NCBI GenBank assembly: GCA_001897295.1
Contig: MKSN01000001.1
Coordinates: 840,898 to 904,897 of the forward strand
Length of the DNA: 64,000 nt
From: Candidatus Saccharibacteria bacterium 49-20
GTDB lineage: Bacteria > Patescibacteriota > Saccharimonadia > Saccharimonadales > Saccharimonadaceae
Reading direction: 5' to 3'
Shown here piece by piece: positions 1-8,289 of the stretch. Positions within the stretch are counted from its first letter, which is position 1, and each line of letters begins with the position of its first letter. Under the pieces are notes generated by a model that was not told the DNA's origin, made no database searches, and was given only the letters and a program-made list of their open reading frames with translations. The position numbers were made by a program, and so were the translations under genes.

Positions 1-1075
1 GAATGGCAACTACTACTTATTAAGTGCCAAGAACGTTAAGGACAGGATCATTATTACTGATAAAGAACGCAAAATTGACCGACCGACACTTGAATCTTTA
101 AGAAGGCGAACAAAGACAGCTAGGAACGATGTACTGGTGACTAGTGTGGGTACTATTGGTGAGACTGCTATCATTAAAGATGAAACTCCCGAATATGAGT
201 TTCAGCGTAGCGTGTTAATTCTTAAGCCAAATGTAGAGATCGTCCACCCTCAGTATCTCTACTACTATATGCGCAGTTTGAAAAGCAGCTTTATTTCAAT
301 GGCGACGGGAGCTGTGCAGAAATGCCTATTTATAGGTCAAATGAAAAACGTTTCAGTTGATCTCCCTGATATTGATACACAAAAGGAAATCGTAGATGTT
401 CTCGGGACGATTGATGAAAAAATCGAACTAAATCGCAAAATGAACGAAAAGCTCGAGCAAATGGGGCAAGCGCTCTTTCGTCATTATTTTATTGATAATC
501 CTGAGGTGGAAGAGTGGAAAGCTGGAACTGTAGACCATCTCTTCACGCTAACGATGGGCTTATCTCCAAAAGGTGAGTCATACAATAATGTAGGCGACGG
601 AGTATTGCTATTGAACGGAGCAGCGGACTTCACGGGTGCTAGCATTACGCCGAAGCGTTATACCTCTTCGCCTACTCGAATATCACGATCTGGAGACATT
701 ATCTTTTGCATTAGGGGAACAATCGGCAACGTGTGTATTGGCTATGAGGAATATTGTCTGGGGCGTGGAGTAGCTGCAATGACACCTACTGAACACGCCG
801 TAAGCTATGTCTATTTCTCAACCATACGTGCTATCGCTGAAATGGAATTGGCCGCTTCGGGTTCAGTAATTCGGGGTTTGTCAAAAGATGACATTGCAAA
901 AAGAAAAGTCAACCTTCCGCCTGAGGATATTCTAAAGACTTTTGAAGCCAAAGCATTGCCTCTGATTGAAAGAGTACGTGTGAATTCAGAAGAAATCCAA
1001 ACCCTCACTACCCTCCGCGACACCCTCCTTCCGCGATTGATTTCTGGAAAGATAAAAATAAATGGAACAGATTGA
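1..1075 (+). CDS. hsdS: Type I restriction-modification specificity subunit HsdS (5' partial)
   Basis: DNA-recognition subunit of a type I restriction-modification enzyme. The frame is open to the left window edge, so the ORF-track ATG at 137 is internal and the N-terminal target-recognition domain is truncated. What remains shows the tail of the first domain (GTIGET), a helical conserved spacer (MNEKLEQMGQALF), a second recognition domain with the matching GDIIFCIRGTIGN motif, and the C-terminal helical repeat ending LRDTLLPRLISGKI. The duplicated layout is that of HsdS. hsdM is expected just upstream, outside the window. The stop overlaps the start of the next gene by 14 nt, so translation is probably coupled. 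Confidence 0.93.
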   Translation, partial: NGNYYLLSAKNVKDRIIITDKERKIDRPTLESLRRRTKTARNDVLVTSVGTIGETAIIKDETPEYEFQRSVLILKPNVEIVHPQYLYYYMRSLKSSFISMATGAVQKCLFIGQMKNVSVDLPDIDTQKEIVDVLGTIDEKIELNRKMNEKLEQMGQALFRHYFIDNPEVEEWKAGTVDHLFTLTMGLSPKGESYNNVGDGVLLLNGAADFTGASITPKRYTSSPTRISRSGDIIFCIRGTIGNVCIGYEEYCLGRGVAAMTPTEHAVSYVYFSTIRAIAEMELAASGSVIRGLSKDDIAKRKVNLPPEDILKTFEAKALPLIERVRVNSEEIQTLTTLRDTLLPRLISGKIKINGTD

Positions 1076-1730
1076 CCCGTTTTATGCGGGTGGTCTAACC
1101 ATACGATCGGCGGCGCACTTCGACGAGCGTCTACGGGCTCTTCACGACTCACTTGCAACCGGTACATCTGGATCAGTGGTTGACGAAGCAAAGGCTTTGC
1201 TGGAATGCGTATTTCGCACAATTATCACCGACCACAACGGGGAAGTAGCGCCGGGCCATAGGGGTCAGCCGACATTTCCGGAATTATACGAGCAAGCTAA
1301 AGCATGCATTAACTTATCGAACGATGGCGACGTAGCTATACGAATCGACGAAGCGTGCGCTAAGACGGTGTTAATTATCGGGCAAATCCGCAACAGTAAC
1401 GGCGCGACGTCTCATGGCCAGGATGCTTACGCGGAAAACTTACTTGGTGCACACGAGGCGCACTTTATCGCTCGTGAAGCACTTTCGATTGCGGCACTGT
1501 TTTTGAATAGGCATTCTGAGACAGAGTCTCATCTACACTCCCGTCTTCGCTTCGAGGATCATAGCGAGTTTAACGAGTACGTTGATGATACTGAGGATTG
1601 GCCGGTGATTTTTGGCCAAAACATGAGGCCAAGTGAAGTATTATTTAACACCGACCCTACGAGCTATCAAGCAGCACTGATTGAATACAAACAAAGGCCG
1701 CAAGATGAGTTAGATTCCGAGTTAGTATAA
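1062..1730 (+). CDS. Abi_C-like (abortive infection C-terminal domain) protein inside the RM operon
   Basis: A 222-aa soluble protein starting within the end of hsdS and ending 18 nt before hsdR. The stretch VLIIGQIRNSNGATSHG resembles the RN...A/S-HG signature of the Abi_C domain found in abortive-infection and HEPN-like defence proteins; the region before it (EAKALLECVFRTIITDHNGE) fits the helical first half of that domain. The last 60 residues are acidic and unrecognised. Position between two RM subunits suggests an accessory defence role, for example toxicity on phage infection, but activity is inferred from weak motif similarity only. It could also be an uncharacterised RM accessory protein. 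Confidence 0.6.
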   Translation: MEQIDPFYAGGLTIRSAAHFDERLRALHDSLATGTSGSVVDEAKALLECVFRTIITDHNGEVAPGHRGQPTFPELYEQAKACINLSNDGDVAIRIDEACAKTVLIIGQIRNSNGATSHGQDAYAENLLGAHEAHFIAREALSIAALFLNRHSETESHLHSRLRFEDHSEFNEYVDDTEDWPVIFGQNMRPSEVLFNTDPTSYQAALIEYKQRPQDELDSELV

Positions 1731-1732
1731 GT

Positions 1733-1738
1733 TATAAT
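1733..1738 (+). promoter_or_regulatory. -10 box of hsdR (leaderless)
   Basis: TATAAT sits ten bases before the hsdR ATG, at the end of the Abi_C-like gene. Transcription would begin within a few bases of the start codon. It suggests hsdR can be expressed independently of hsdS. No clear -35 box. Confidence 0.55.
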
Positions 1739-1748
1739 ACGGACAACA

Positions 1749-4700
1749 ATGACCGAAGACAACATCGAACAAGCAACCCTCGACCTCCTTGCCAGTACAG
1801 GCTGGGATATCGTCAGCGGCCCGACCATCGGCCCAGACGGCACAATGGAGCGTGACTACACCGACGTTGTGTTAAATCGCCGTTTTGACATTGCACTCGC
1901 ACGGCTCAACCCAGAATTATCGCCAGAACAGCGTGCCGAAGTTGCCGGCCGTGTTGCGCGTACCAGCTCGCCGGATTTAGTAGTAAATAACCACGACTTT
2001 CACCTACTACTTACCGATGGGGTGAATATCGAATATCGCCACAGCGATGGTTCAATCCGCACCACTCAGGCATGGTTGTTTGATTTCGACAATCCAGCAA
2101 ACAACGACTTCGTGGCGGTGAACCAGCTGACGGTGATTCAAGGCGATATTAACCGCCGACCAGACATCGTGCTGTATGTAAACGGGCTACCACTTGCAGT
2201 TATTGAACTTAAAAACGCAGTCGATAGCAAGGCGAACCTTCAAGCCGCCTTTAATCAAATTCAAACCTACAAGAAGCAAATCAGTAGCCTCTTCCGGTTC
2301 AACGAACTCTGCATTATTAGCGATGGGTTAGATGCGCGAGTAGGCACCATCACCGCCCCATTCGAACGATTCATGGCTTGGAAAACAGTTGATGGCGAGC
2401 AACTCGACGGAATCGTACCGGAACTTGAGGTGATGGTGCAGGGTATGCTCACACCCGAACGGCTCCTGGATGTGGTCCGAAGTTTCGTCGTGTTTGAGCG
2501 CGACGGTAAAGATGACGCTAAGTTCGTGAAAAAAGTCGCTGCATACCACCAGTACTGGGCGGTAAATAAAGCCGTACAGCGTACTATCGACGCCGCAAAA
2601 CCAGATGGTGATCATAAAGCCGGTGTCGTATGGCACACACAAGGGTCTGGTAAGTCGCTGAGTATGATGTTCTACACCGGTAAACTTATCAGCAATCCGG
2701 CAATGGGTAACCCTACCGTTCTAGTTGTGACCGACCGAAACGACCTTGATGGCCAGCTATACGGAACGTTTGCAGCCTGCAAAGATGTGCTACGCCAAGA
2801 CCCAGTCCAGGCCGAGAACCGCGCTCATTTGCGCGAGCTGCTCGACAGGGAATCGGGCGGCGTTATCTTTACGACTATCCAAAAGTTCTTCCCGGAAGAT
2901 GGTGGCGATACATTCCCAACACTCAGCGAACGCACAAATATTGTAGTAATGGCAGATGAAGCTCACCGGAGCCAGTACGGGCTGAAAGCGCGAATTCGTG
3001 AGAGCGATGGCAGTATGGTGTATGGCAACGCAAAGTACATGCGCGATGCATTGCCGCAAGCCAGCTACATTGGCTTTACCGGCACACCAATTGAATTTGA
3101 AGATAAGAGCACGCCGGCGGTATTTGGTGAGTATATCGATATTTACGACATCAAACGGGCTGAAGTAGACGGTGCGACAGTGCAGATTTACTACGAAAGC
3201 CGCCTCGTCGACCTGGGTATGGATGAAACCACTAAGCAGTGGCTTGATAAAGAAGTTGACGATCTGCTTGAGGGCGAAGATATGAACCGTCAAGACAAGC
3301 TGAAAGCTGAATATGCTCAAAAGGAAGCAATTGTTGGTAATGGGGAGCGATTGCGGCTGATCGCAACGGATATTGTTGAGCATTTCGAAAACCGCCTGAC
3401 AGCACTGGAGGGTAAGGGTATGGTCGTGACAATGAGTCGCCATATTGCCGCCGATTTATACAATAAAATTATTGAAATCAGACCCGAGTGGCACAGCGAA
3501 GACGATGACAAGGGTACTATTAAGGTTATTATGACCGGCAGCGCTAGTGACGAGGCACACCTGCAGCAACACATCCGCGGCAAACAGCGTATTCAAACAG
3601 TCGAAAAGCGCATCAAAGATCCACAGTCTGACCTTAAACTTGTAATTGTGTGTGATATGTGGCTAACGGGATTTGATGTGCCGAGTATGCATACGATGTA
3701 TCTGGATAAACCGCTCAAAGGTCATAACCTTATGCAGGCAATCGCACGCGTAAACCGTGTATACCCAGGAAAAGAGGGTGGCCTGGTTGTGGACTACCTT
3801 GGTGTGGCTGGCGCACTACGTGATGCACTGGAAACCTACACCCAAAGTGGTGGCCAAGGTGCGCCAACCCTGGATATCAATGAGGCAATCGCAGAGATGA
3901 AGCGTCGTTTCGAAATTGTTCGTGACTTGTTTCATGGTTTTGACTATATGCGCTACTTTACAGTTGATACGAGGGGCAAGTTGCAGACTATTCTTGACGC
4001 ACAGGAGCATATTCTTTCGTTAGAGAACGGCGAAAAGCGACTCAAGCAGCATGTCACCGAACTAAGCAAGGCATTTGCACTAGCAATGCCGACTGTAGAT
4101 GCATTAGCGATTCGCGAGCAGGTTGCTTTCTTTCAGGCAATTAAAGCACGTCTTGATAAGATAGCAGGCTCAACTACCGGAGGCCCAACAGATGGCGACT
4201 ATAAGATGGCGCTTAAGCAGATTGTCGATAAGGCAATTGCACCCGTTGGTGTAGTGGATGTATTTGCCGCAGCTGGCCTAGAAAAGCCGAATCTATCGGT
4301 GCTTTCTGACGAATTCTTAGCAGAAGTGCGGGGAATGGAGCGCAAGAATCTAGCTGTTGAGGCGCTGCAAAAACTTCTTAAAGATGAAATTCGTGTGCGG
4401 TTTGGACGAAATGCGATTAAATCTGACGATTTCTCTACTATGCTTGAGGCGGCACTTGTAAGTTATCGAAATGGAACTATTGAAGCTGCGCAGGTTATTG
4501 AAGAGTTGATCGATATTGCTCTTAAAATGAAAGTGTCGCTTGAAAACAATGAAACCGAAGGACTCGAAGAGGATGAGATTGCATTTTATGATGCACTTTT
4601 GGCAAATGGTAGCGCAAAAGAGATTATGAAAGACGACCAACTGCGAGAGCTGGCGCGCATCCTTGTTGAAAGGGTTCGTGCTAACACTGGTGTTGACTGG

Positions 4701-4853
4701 ACTATTCGCGCGGCCGCACAAGCAAGGCTTCGTGTGGAGGTAAAGAAGCTTCTTAATAAATATGGCTACCCACCAGACGAGCAGGCGCTTGCCACTGATA
4801 ATGTTCTAAAACAGGCGGAGCTATTTGCGGACGATTGGTCAAAGAAAAAGTAG
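1749..4853 (+). CDS. hsdR: Type I restriction endonuclease subunit HsdR
   Basis: Motor and nuclease subunit that translocates DNA and cuts remote from the recognition site when HsdM/HsdS meet unmethylated DNA. The 1034-aa length is normal. The N-terminal PD-(D/E)xK nuclease is visible as RRPDIVLYVNGLPLAVIELK. The superfamily 2 helicase motifs follow in order: Walker A HTQGSGKS, VTDRNDLDGQ, the DEAH box (ADEAHRSQYG), GFTGTPI, and motifs V/VI (TGFDVPSMHTMYLDKPLK, QAIARVNRVYPGKEGG). A helical C-terminal domain completes the protein. All catalytic motifs look intact, so the enzyme is probably functional. Confidence 0.97.
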   Translation: MTEDNIEQATLDLLASTGWDIVSGPTIGPDGTMERDYTDVVLNRRFDIALARLNPELSPEQRAEVAGRVARTSSPDLVVNNHDFHLLLTDGVNIEYRHSDGSIRTTQAWLFDFDNPANNDFVAVNQLTVIQGDINRRPDIVLYVNGLPLAVIELKNAVDSKANLQAAFNQIQTYKKQISSLFRFNELCIISDGLDARVGTITAPFERFMAWKTVDGEQLDGIVPELEVMVQGMLTPERLLDVVRSFVVFERDGKDDAKFVKKVAAYHQYWAVNKAVQRTIDAAKPDGDHKAGVVWHTQGSGKSLSMMFYTGKLISNPAMGNPTVLVVTDRNDLDGQLYGTFAACKDVLRQDPVQAENRAHLRELLDRESGGVIFTTIQKFFPEDGGDTFPTLSERTNIVVMADEAHRSQYGLKARIRESDGSMVYGNAKYMRDALPQASYIGFTGTPIEFEDKSTPAVFGEYIDIYDIKRAEVDGATVQIYYESRLVDLGMDETTKQWLDKEVDDLLEGEDMNRQDKLKAEYAQKEAIVGNGERLRLIATDIVEHFENRLTALEGKGMVVTMSRHIAADLYNKIIEIRPEWHSEDDDKGTIKVIMTGSASDEAHLQQHIRGKQRIQTVEKRIKDPQSDLKLVIVCDMWLTGFDVPSMHTMYLDKPLKGHNLMQAIARVNRVYPGKEGGLVVDYLGVAGALRDALETYTQSGGQGAPTLDINEAIAEMKRRFEIVRDLFHGFDYMRYFTVDTRGKLQTILDAQEHILSLENGEKRLKQHVTELSKAFALAMPTVDALAIREQVAFFQAIKARLDKIAGSTTGGPTDGDYKMALKQIVDKAIAPVGVVDVFAAAGLEKPNLSVLSDEFLAEVRGMERKNLAVEALQKLLKDEIRVRFGRNAIKSDDFSTMLEAALVSYRNGTIEAAQVIEELIDIALKMKVSLENNETEGLEEDEIAFYDALLANGSAKEIMKDDQLRELARILVERVRANTGVDWTIRAAAQARLRVEVKKLLNKYGYPPDEQALATDNVLKQAELFADDWSKKK

Positions 4854-4860
4854 TCATTGC

Positions 4861-4866
4861 TATAAT
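4861..4866 (+). promoter_or_regulatory. Extended -10 of the DUF4268 gene
   Basis: TGCTATAAT lies between hsdR and the next gene; the hexamer ends six bases before the ATG at 4873. This gives the gene its own leaderless promoter and decides its start codon. Confidence 0.6.
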
Positions 4867-4872
4867 AGCACT

Positions 4873-5793
4873 ATGAACCTAGGCACTCTCCAACAAGTCC
4901 CCCTCCGCGAAATCTGGAAGCACGAAGAATACGATTTTTCTTCCTGGCTTTCACTGCCTGAAAATCTCGCGCTTCTCAGTGAGACTATTGGCATCGAAAT
5001 CATCGAGCCGCAAACAGAGCGTGTCGTCGGTAGCTTCAGCGCGGATATTATCGCTGAAGAAGACGGTACGGGGCGTAAGATTCTTATTGAAAACCAACTC
5101 GAGGCGTCGAATCACGATCATCTTGGGAAGCTTTTTACATATGGCTCTGGCCTCGATTCCGAAATTATCATCTGGATTGTAAAGACGGCGCGGCAAGAGC
5201 ATGAGCAGGCGATTAACTGGCTTAATGAGCATACCGACGAGAAGATAAATATCTTTCTCATTGAAATTGAGGCATGGCGAATAGGTGACTCCGCTCCAGC
5301 ACCACGCTTTAATGTTATTGCCAAGCCAAACGACTGGGCAAAGCTGGTGAAGCAAGCGGGTGAGCGAACCTTGTCGGATTACAAGTTGCTACAGCAAAAA
5401 TTCTGGGAACACTTAAATGACCTTGATGACAAGGCAACTCTGGGAAACCGTAAGGCGCGGCCACGTCACTGGCATGATGTATCTATCGGAAGTTCTAAGG
5501 CGCATTTGTCACTTACAATTAACAAGACAAACGAAACGATTACCTGCGACCTTTATATTCCGCACGATGATGATAAAAAGATTTTTGATCGTTTGCGCGC
5601 ACAGCAAGCAGATATAGAAGCGGCCATCGGTCTTCCACTAGAATGGATGCGACTTGAAGGAAAACGCGCGACGAGAATTCGTACAAGCATTCCTGGTTCG
5701 ATTGAAGGCACGACTGATTGGGATGAACAAGCACTCTGGCTTATTAATACAGCCGCGGTGTTCCGCAAAGTATTTAGTCGTAGAATAAAGTAG
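4873..5793 (+). CDS. DUF4268 family putative PD-(D/E)xK nuclease
   Basis: 306 aa from the ATG at 4873; the ORF-track start at 4825 lies inside hsdR and before the -10 box, so I reject it. The N-terminal half contains SADIIAEEDGTG followed by ILIENQLEASNHDHLGKL, the arrangement of acidic residue then E-x-Q seen in nuclease-like domains (DUF91/DUF4268 type). The C-terminal half has the ...LRLEGKRATRIRT pattern of DUF4268. Placed directly after hsdR it probably belongs to the defence island. No function has been proved for the family as far as I know; nuclease activity is inference. Confidence 0.7.
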   Translation: MNLGTLQQVPLREIWKHEEYDFSSWLSLPENLALLSETIGIEIIEPQTERVVGSFSADIIAEEDGTGRKILIENQLEASNHDHLGKLFTYGSGLDSEIIIWIVKTARQEHEQAINWLNEHTDEKINIFLIEIEAWRIGDSAPAPRFNVIAKPNDWAKLVKQAGERTLSDYKLLQQKFWEHLNDLDDKATLGNRKARPRHWHDVSIGSSKAHLSLTINKTNETITCDLYIPHDDDKKIFDRLRAQQADIEAAIGLPLEWMRLEGKRATRIRTSIPGSIEGTTDWDEQALWLINTAAVFRKVFSRRIK

Positions 5794-5795
5794 TT

Positions 5796-6041
5796 ATGCA
5801 AAACACCACCGACTTCCACGACAAATCCAACAAGCAAATCTACATAGGCGACACCCTTCAAATCCGCCTCGGTAAGTTTGCGAAAAAGGGTGGTGGTCCA
5901 ATGCAACTTAAAGTCATTCGTTACGGCAAACATATTCAACTCGTTGATCCAAACGACACCGAGCGCAAATATGGCGGGGCTACTCTTACCCAAAAGCTCG
6001 CAGACTACTCGGTCATCATTGATCGCGAAATATTTCGCTAA
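5796..6041 (+). CDS. Small hypothetical protein at the end of the defence locus
   Basis: 81 aa, starting two bases after the preceding stop, so probably co-transcribed. The sequence reads like a small beta-rich domain (IYIGDTLQIRLGKFAKKGGG; QLKVIRYGKHIQLVD), reminiscent of SH3-like folds, with no membrane segment or signal peptide. I do not recognise a family. Adjacent placement to the putative nuclease suggests a partner or a small phage-related protein, without direct support. Confidence 0.6.
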   Translation: MQNTTDFHDKSNKQIYIGDTLQIRLGKFAKKGGGPMQLKVIRYGKHIQLVDPNDTERKYGGATLTQKLADYSVIIDREIFR

Positions 6042-6123
6042 CCCCAAACTGCTCTATATATGAGAATTCTCCTATACGCTTACTTCTGCCCATCCTAAGA
6101 TAAGTAGGTACAAGGGGGAGTGT

Positions 6124-6594
6124 ATGCACGACATAGCCACGTTAAGCTTCAAGAAAAAAGCGCTCATCGTAGCGGTACTCTTGGTGTTGATTGCTGTCGC
6201 GGTCTCCTTCGCGCTTTATACATCCAATCGAGCGCAAGCGAATCAATCGGTAACCGGCACGGCAGTGCTCGAGGCGTCAACCATGGATATTGATATGAAA
6301 GTAGAAAATGGACTTATGGAAACAGAGAGTGTCACAAGCCCTGGCTCAAGCCCGTCTAGCGAGAGCACTCAGCAAACCGAGGCAACTCCAAAAGTAAACG
6401 TAGAGGTTAACGGCACCCCAGTCCAAGTCCCCGAAAACGGCACGGTGAAGAAAGAAATCACCACAGAAGAAGGCTCGGCGAGTATTAATATCTCTTCTCA
6501 ATCCAATACGTCGTCTGGTCACACGCGCACCCGCTCTTCAATTAAAGTAGATTCCGATTCTTCAGTAGACATTCGAACCCGAATCCGCGAATAG
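6124..6594 (+). CDS. Membrane-anchored hypothetical protein
   Basis: 156 aa preceded by a GGGGGAG Shine-Dalgarno-like site. Residues about 10-35 form one transmembrane helix (ALIVAVLLVLIAVAVSFALY), after which the chain is extracytoplasmic: a low-complexity Ser/Thr/Glu linker, a short beta-like segment (KVNVEVNGTPVQVPENGTV) and a Ser-rich tail with alternating charged residues. It looks like a surface or wall-associated protein of unknown role. Stands alone between the defence locus and a DUF1801 gene. Confidence 0.65.
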   Translation: MHDIATLSFKKKALIVAVLLVLIAVAVSFALYTSNRAQANQSVTGTAVLEASTMDIDMKVENGLMETESVTSPGSSPSSESTQQTEATPKVNVEVNGTPVQVPENGTVKKEITTEEGSASINISSQSNTSSGHTRTRSSIKVDSDSSVDIRTRIRE

Positions 6595-6621
6595 TTCCCT
6601 AAATCCTGCTATCATAACCTT

Positions 6622-7020
6622 ATGAACAAAGAAATCGCCACCTACAACTCCTCGCAACCCGACGAGTATCGGCAAATCTGCGAACTCCTCGAAACAACGT
6701 TAAACGAAAATCTTCAAGACGCCGAAAGTAAAGTCTGGCACGGCGCACCGGTTTGGTTTTTACAAGATAACCCAATTGTTGGTTATAGCGTCAAAAAAGC
6801 CGGCGTGCAACTTATGTTCTGGAGCGGCTGGTCTTTTGATGAGCCGACCTTTGAGCCAGTAGGTGATGTAGAAAAATTCAAAGCAGCGGGTGTTACGTAT
6901 ACAGACGTTAGCCAAGTAAACGCCGAACTTATTGCTCAGTGGCTTCAAAAAGCCCGTGACATCCAGTGGGATTACAAGAATATTGTGAAAAATAGGGGTG
7001 TGCTCAACAGGCTCAAGTAG
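6622..7020 (+). CDS. DUF1801 family protein
   Basis: 132 aa. The pattern of an N-terminal helix (YRQICELLETTL), then KVWHGAPVWFL, a beta hairpin and a FWSGWSF segment matches the DUF1801/YdhG-like fold, a small alpha-beta domain related to frataxin-like and iron-handling folds but biochemically poorly defined. A TATCAT box ends six bases before the ATG, so the message is probably leaderless. No operon partner. Confidence 0.7.
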   Translation: MNKEIATYNSSQPDEYRQICELLETTLNENLQDAESKVWHGAPVWFLQDNPIVGYSVKKAGVQLMFWSGWSFDEPTFEPVGDVEKFKAAGVTYTDVSQVNAELIAQWLQKARDIQWDYKNIVKNRGVLNRLK

Positions 7021-7083
7021 CACCAAAGTGTTCAAGGTCGCGCTGCACTTTTGATTTAACTAGTAGTGCGCTAAGCTAAATAA

Positions 7084-7617
7084 GTGATAAAAAAGCTCTT
7101 GCTTATAAGTTTGGCGGCCGTGCTCGTATCGGTATGTTCGAGCAACTCGGCTTCTGCCCATTTCTTTGTCGAAGATGAAAAAACTGGTGTGAAAGCACTT
7201 TTTCACTCGACACCTGACCATGACCCAATTGCCGGTGAAGAGAGCGTTATTTCTTTTGATTTTGGTGAAGCAGGACTTTCCGGTGCGGCCTTCTCGTATA
7301 CGATGACCGTGAAATCCACCAAAGAAGAAGAGGTGAAGCTCCCGCTCGAAGTGTCAGAAAATGTCGTGCTCGCAAGCTACGTATTTCCCGCGCAAGGGTT
7401 TTACGATATTAGGCTCGCTGTCGTGAATAAAGAAACCGGTGAAAAGTCCTTTCTTCATTATGGCCAGCGAGTTTCAAGGGGTATAAAAGCCGAGGAAAGC
7501 CACACATTCAACAGTCTTGAGATACTTGCTATAGTGGGCGTAGTAGTTATAGCCGTAAGCGCTATTGTAATCAGTGTGTTGGGCGATAGAAATAATAAGA
7601 GAGGGAAAAGGGAATGA
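7084..7617 (+). CDS. Exported, membrane-anchored protein, probable partner of the YcnI-like protein
   Basis: 177 aa from a GTG start. A clear signal peptide (KKLLLISLAAVLVSVCSSNSASA) precedes a mature end beginning AHFFVEDE; the exposed histidine and the HSTPDHDPIAGE segment resemble small extracytoplasmic copper-handling domains such as YtkA/FixH-type modules. A C-terminal helix (ILAIVGVVVIAVSAIVISVL) and a basic tail anchor it to the membrane. It overlaps the YcnI-like gene by 4 nt (ATGA). A copper role is inferred from the neighbour and the exposed His. Confidence 0.65.
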   Translation: MIKKLLLISLAAVLVSVCSSNSASAHFFVEDEKTGVKALFHSTPDHDPIAGEESVISFDFGEAGLSGAAFSYTMTVKSTKEEEVKLPLEVSENVVLASYVFPAQGFYDIRLAVVNKETGEKSFLHYGQRVSRGIKAEESHTFNSLEILAIVGVVVIAVSAIVISVLGDRNNKRGKRE

Positions 7618-8213
7618 AGTTTGTAGCTAAGTTGGCAGTAGTGGGTGTCCTTGCATCGGTTCTTTTTGCAGCCGCTCCGGTAGCAACATTTGCACATGTT
7701 GTCGTGAAGCCGGGTGAGGCAGTTACGGGGGCTTACCAAACATTCACCACGAGTGTGCCAAACGAAAAAGACATTCCAACCGTTGGGCTTCGCGTGGTTA
7801 TTCCTGAAAGTATTGATTCCGTCACGCCAACAGTGAAACCGGGCTGGGAAATTCAAACTAAGAAATCTGGTGAGCGAGTGACTGAAATTACTTGGACAGG
7901 CGGAAGCATCCCTGCTGAAATGCGCGATGAATTCACTTTCTCGGCTCACTTGCCGTCTGAAGCAGGCGATATTCACTGGAAGGCCTACCAAACCTACCAA
8001 GATGGTACGGTTGTGTCGTGGGATCAAGCGCCAAGTACAGATGCGCATGGACACGGTGAAGATGAGAATAAGGGTCCTTACTCAACGACCGTTGTAACTG
8101 CTGAAGCTGAATCTGAATCTGCGGACGGTACGTCGCTATTAGTGGTGTACGTCGTTGCGGTGTCGGCTTTTGTGCTGAGTTTGTTCGCACTTTTGAAAAT
8201 CGGCAAGAAGTAG
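7614..8213 (+). CDS. YcnI-like (DUF1775) extracytoplasmic copper-binding protein
   Basis: 199 aa with signal peptide, cleavage after TFA giving an N-terminal histidine (AHVVVKPGEA), the ligand used in YcnI's mono-histidine copper site. The conserved FTTSVPNEKDIPT and the tryptophan-containing IHWKAYQTYQDG segments follow, then a His-rich DAHGHGED loop and one C-terminal transmembrane helix. In Bacillus YcnI sits beside the copper importer YcnJ; no importer is seen here. Likely binds or delivers copper at the outer membrane face. Translationally coupled to the preceding gene. Confidence 0.82.
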   Translation: MKFVAKLAVVGVLASVLFAAAPVATFAHVVVKPGEAVTGAYQTFTTSVPNEKDIPTVGLRVVIPESIDSVTPTVKPGWEIQTKKSGERVTEITWTGGSIPAEMRDEFTFSAHLPSEAGDIHWKAYQTYQDGTVVSWDQAPSTDAHGHGEDENKGPYSTTVVTAEAESESADGTSLLVVYVVAVSAFVLSLFALLKIGKK

Positions 8214-8269
8214 TAATAATTTCTTGAAAGCATAACCAAATTCATTCAGCGCACACTCAGCAAATACCC

Positions 8270-8275
8270 TATAAT
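8270..8275 (+). promoter_or_regulatory. -10 box of the PBP1A gene
   Basis: TATAAT fourteen bases before the ATG at 8290; the short leader includes AGGAT. No convincing -35. Confidence 0.5.
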
Positions 8276-8289
8276 AGAGTAGGATCATT

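Noticed and set aside
811-1221. 136-aa minus-strand ORF over hsdS and the Abi_C-like gene
   Set aside because: Antisense overlap with two supported genes, no start signals.
2790-3443. 217-aa minus-strand ORF within hsdR
   Set aside because: Antisense shadow of a gene with complete helicase motifs; composition is unprotein-like.
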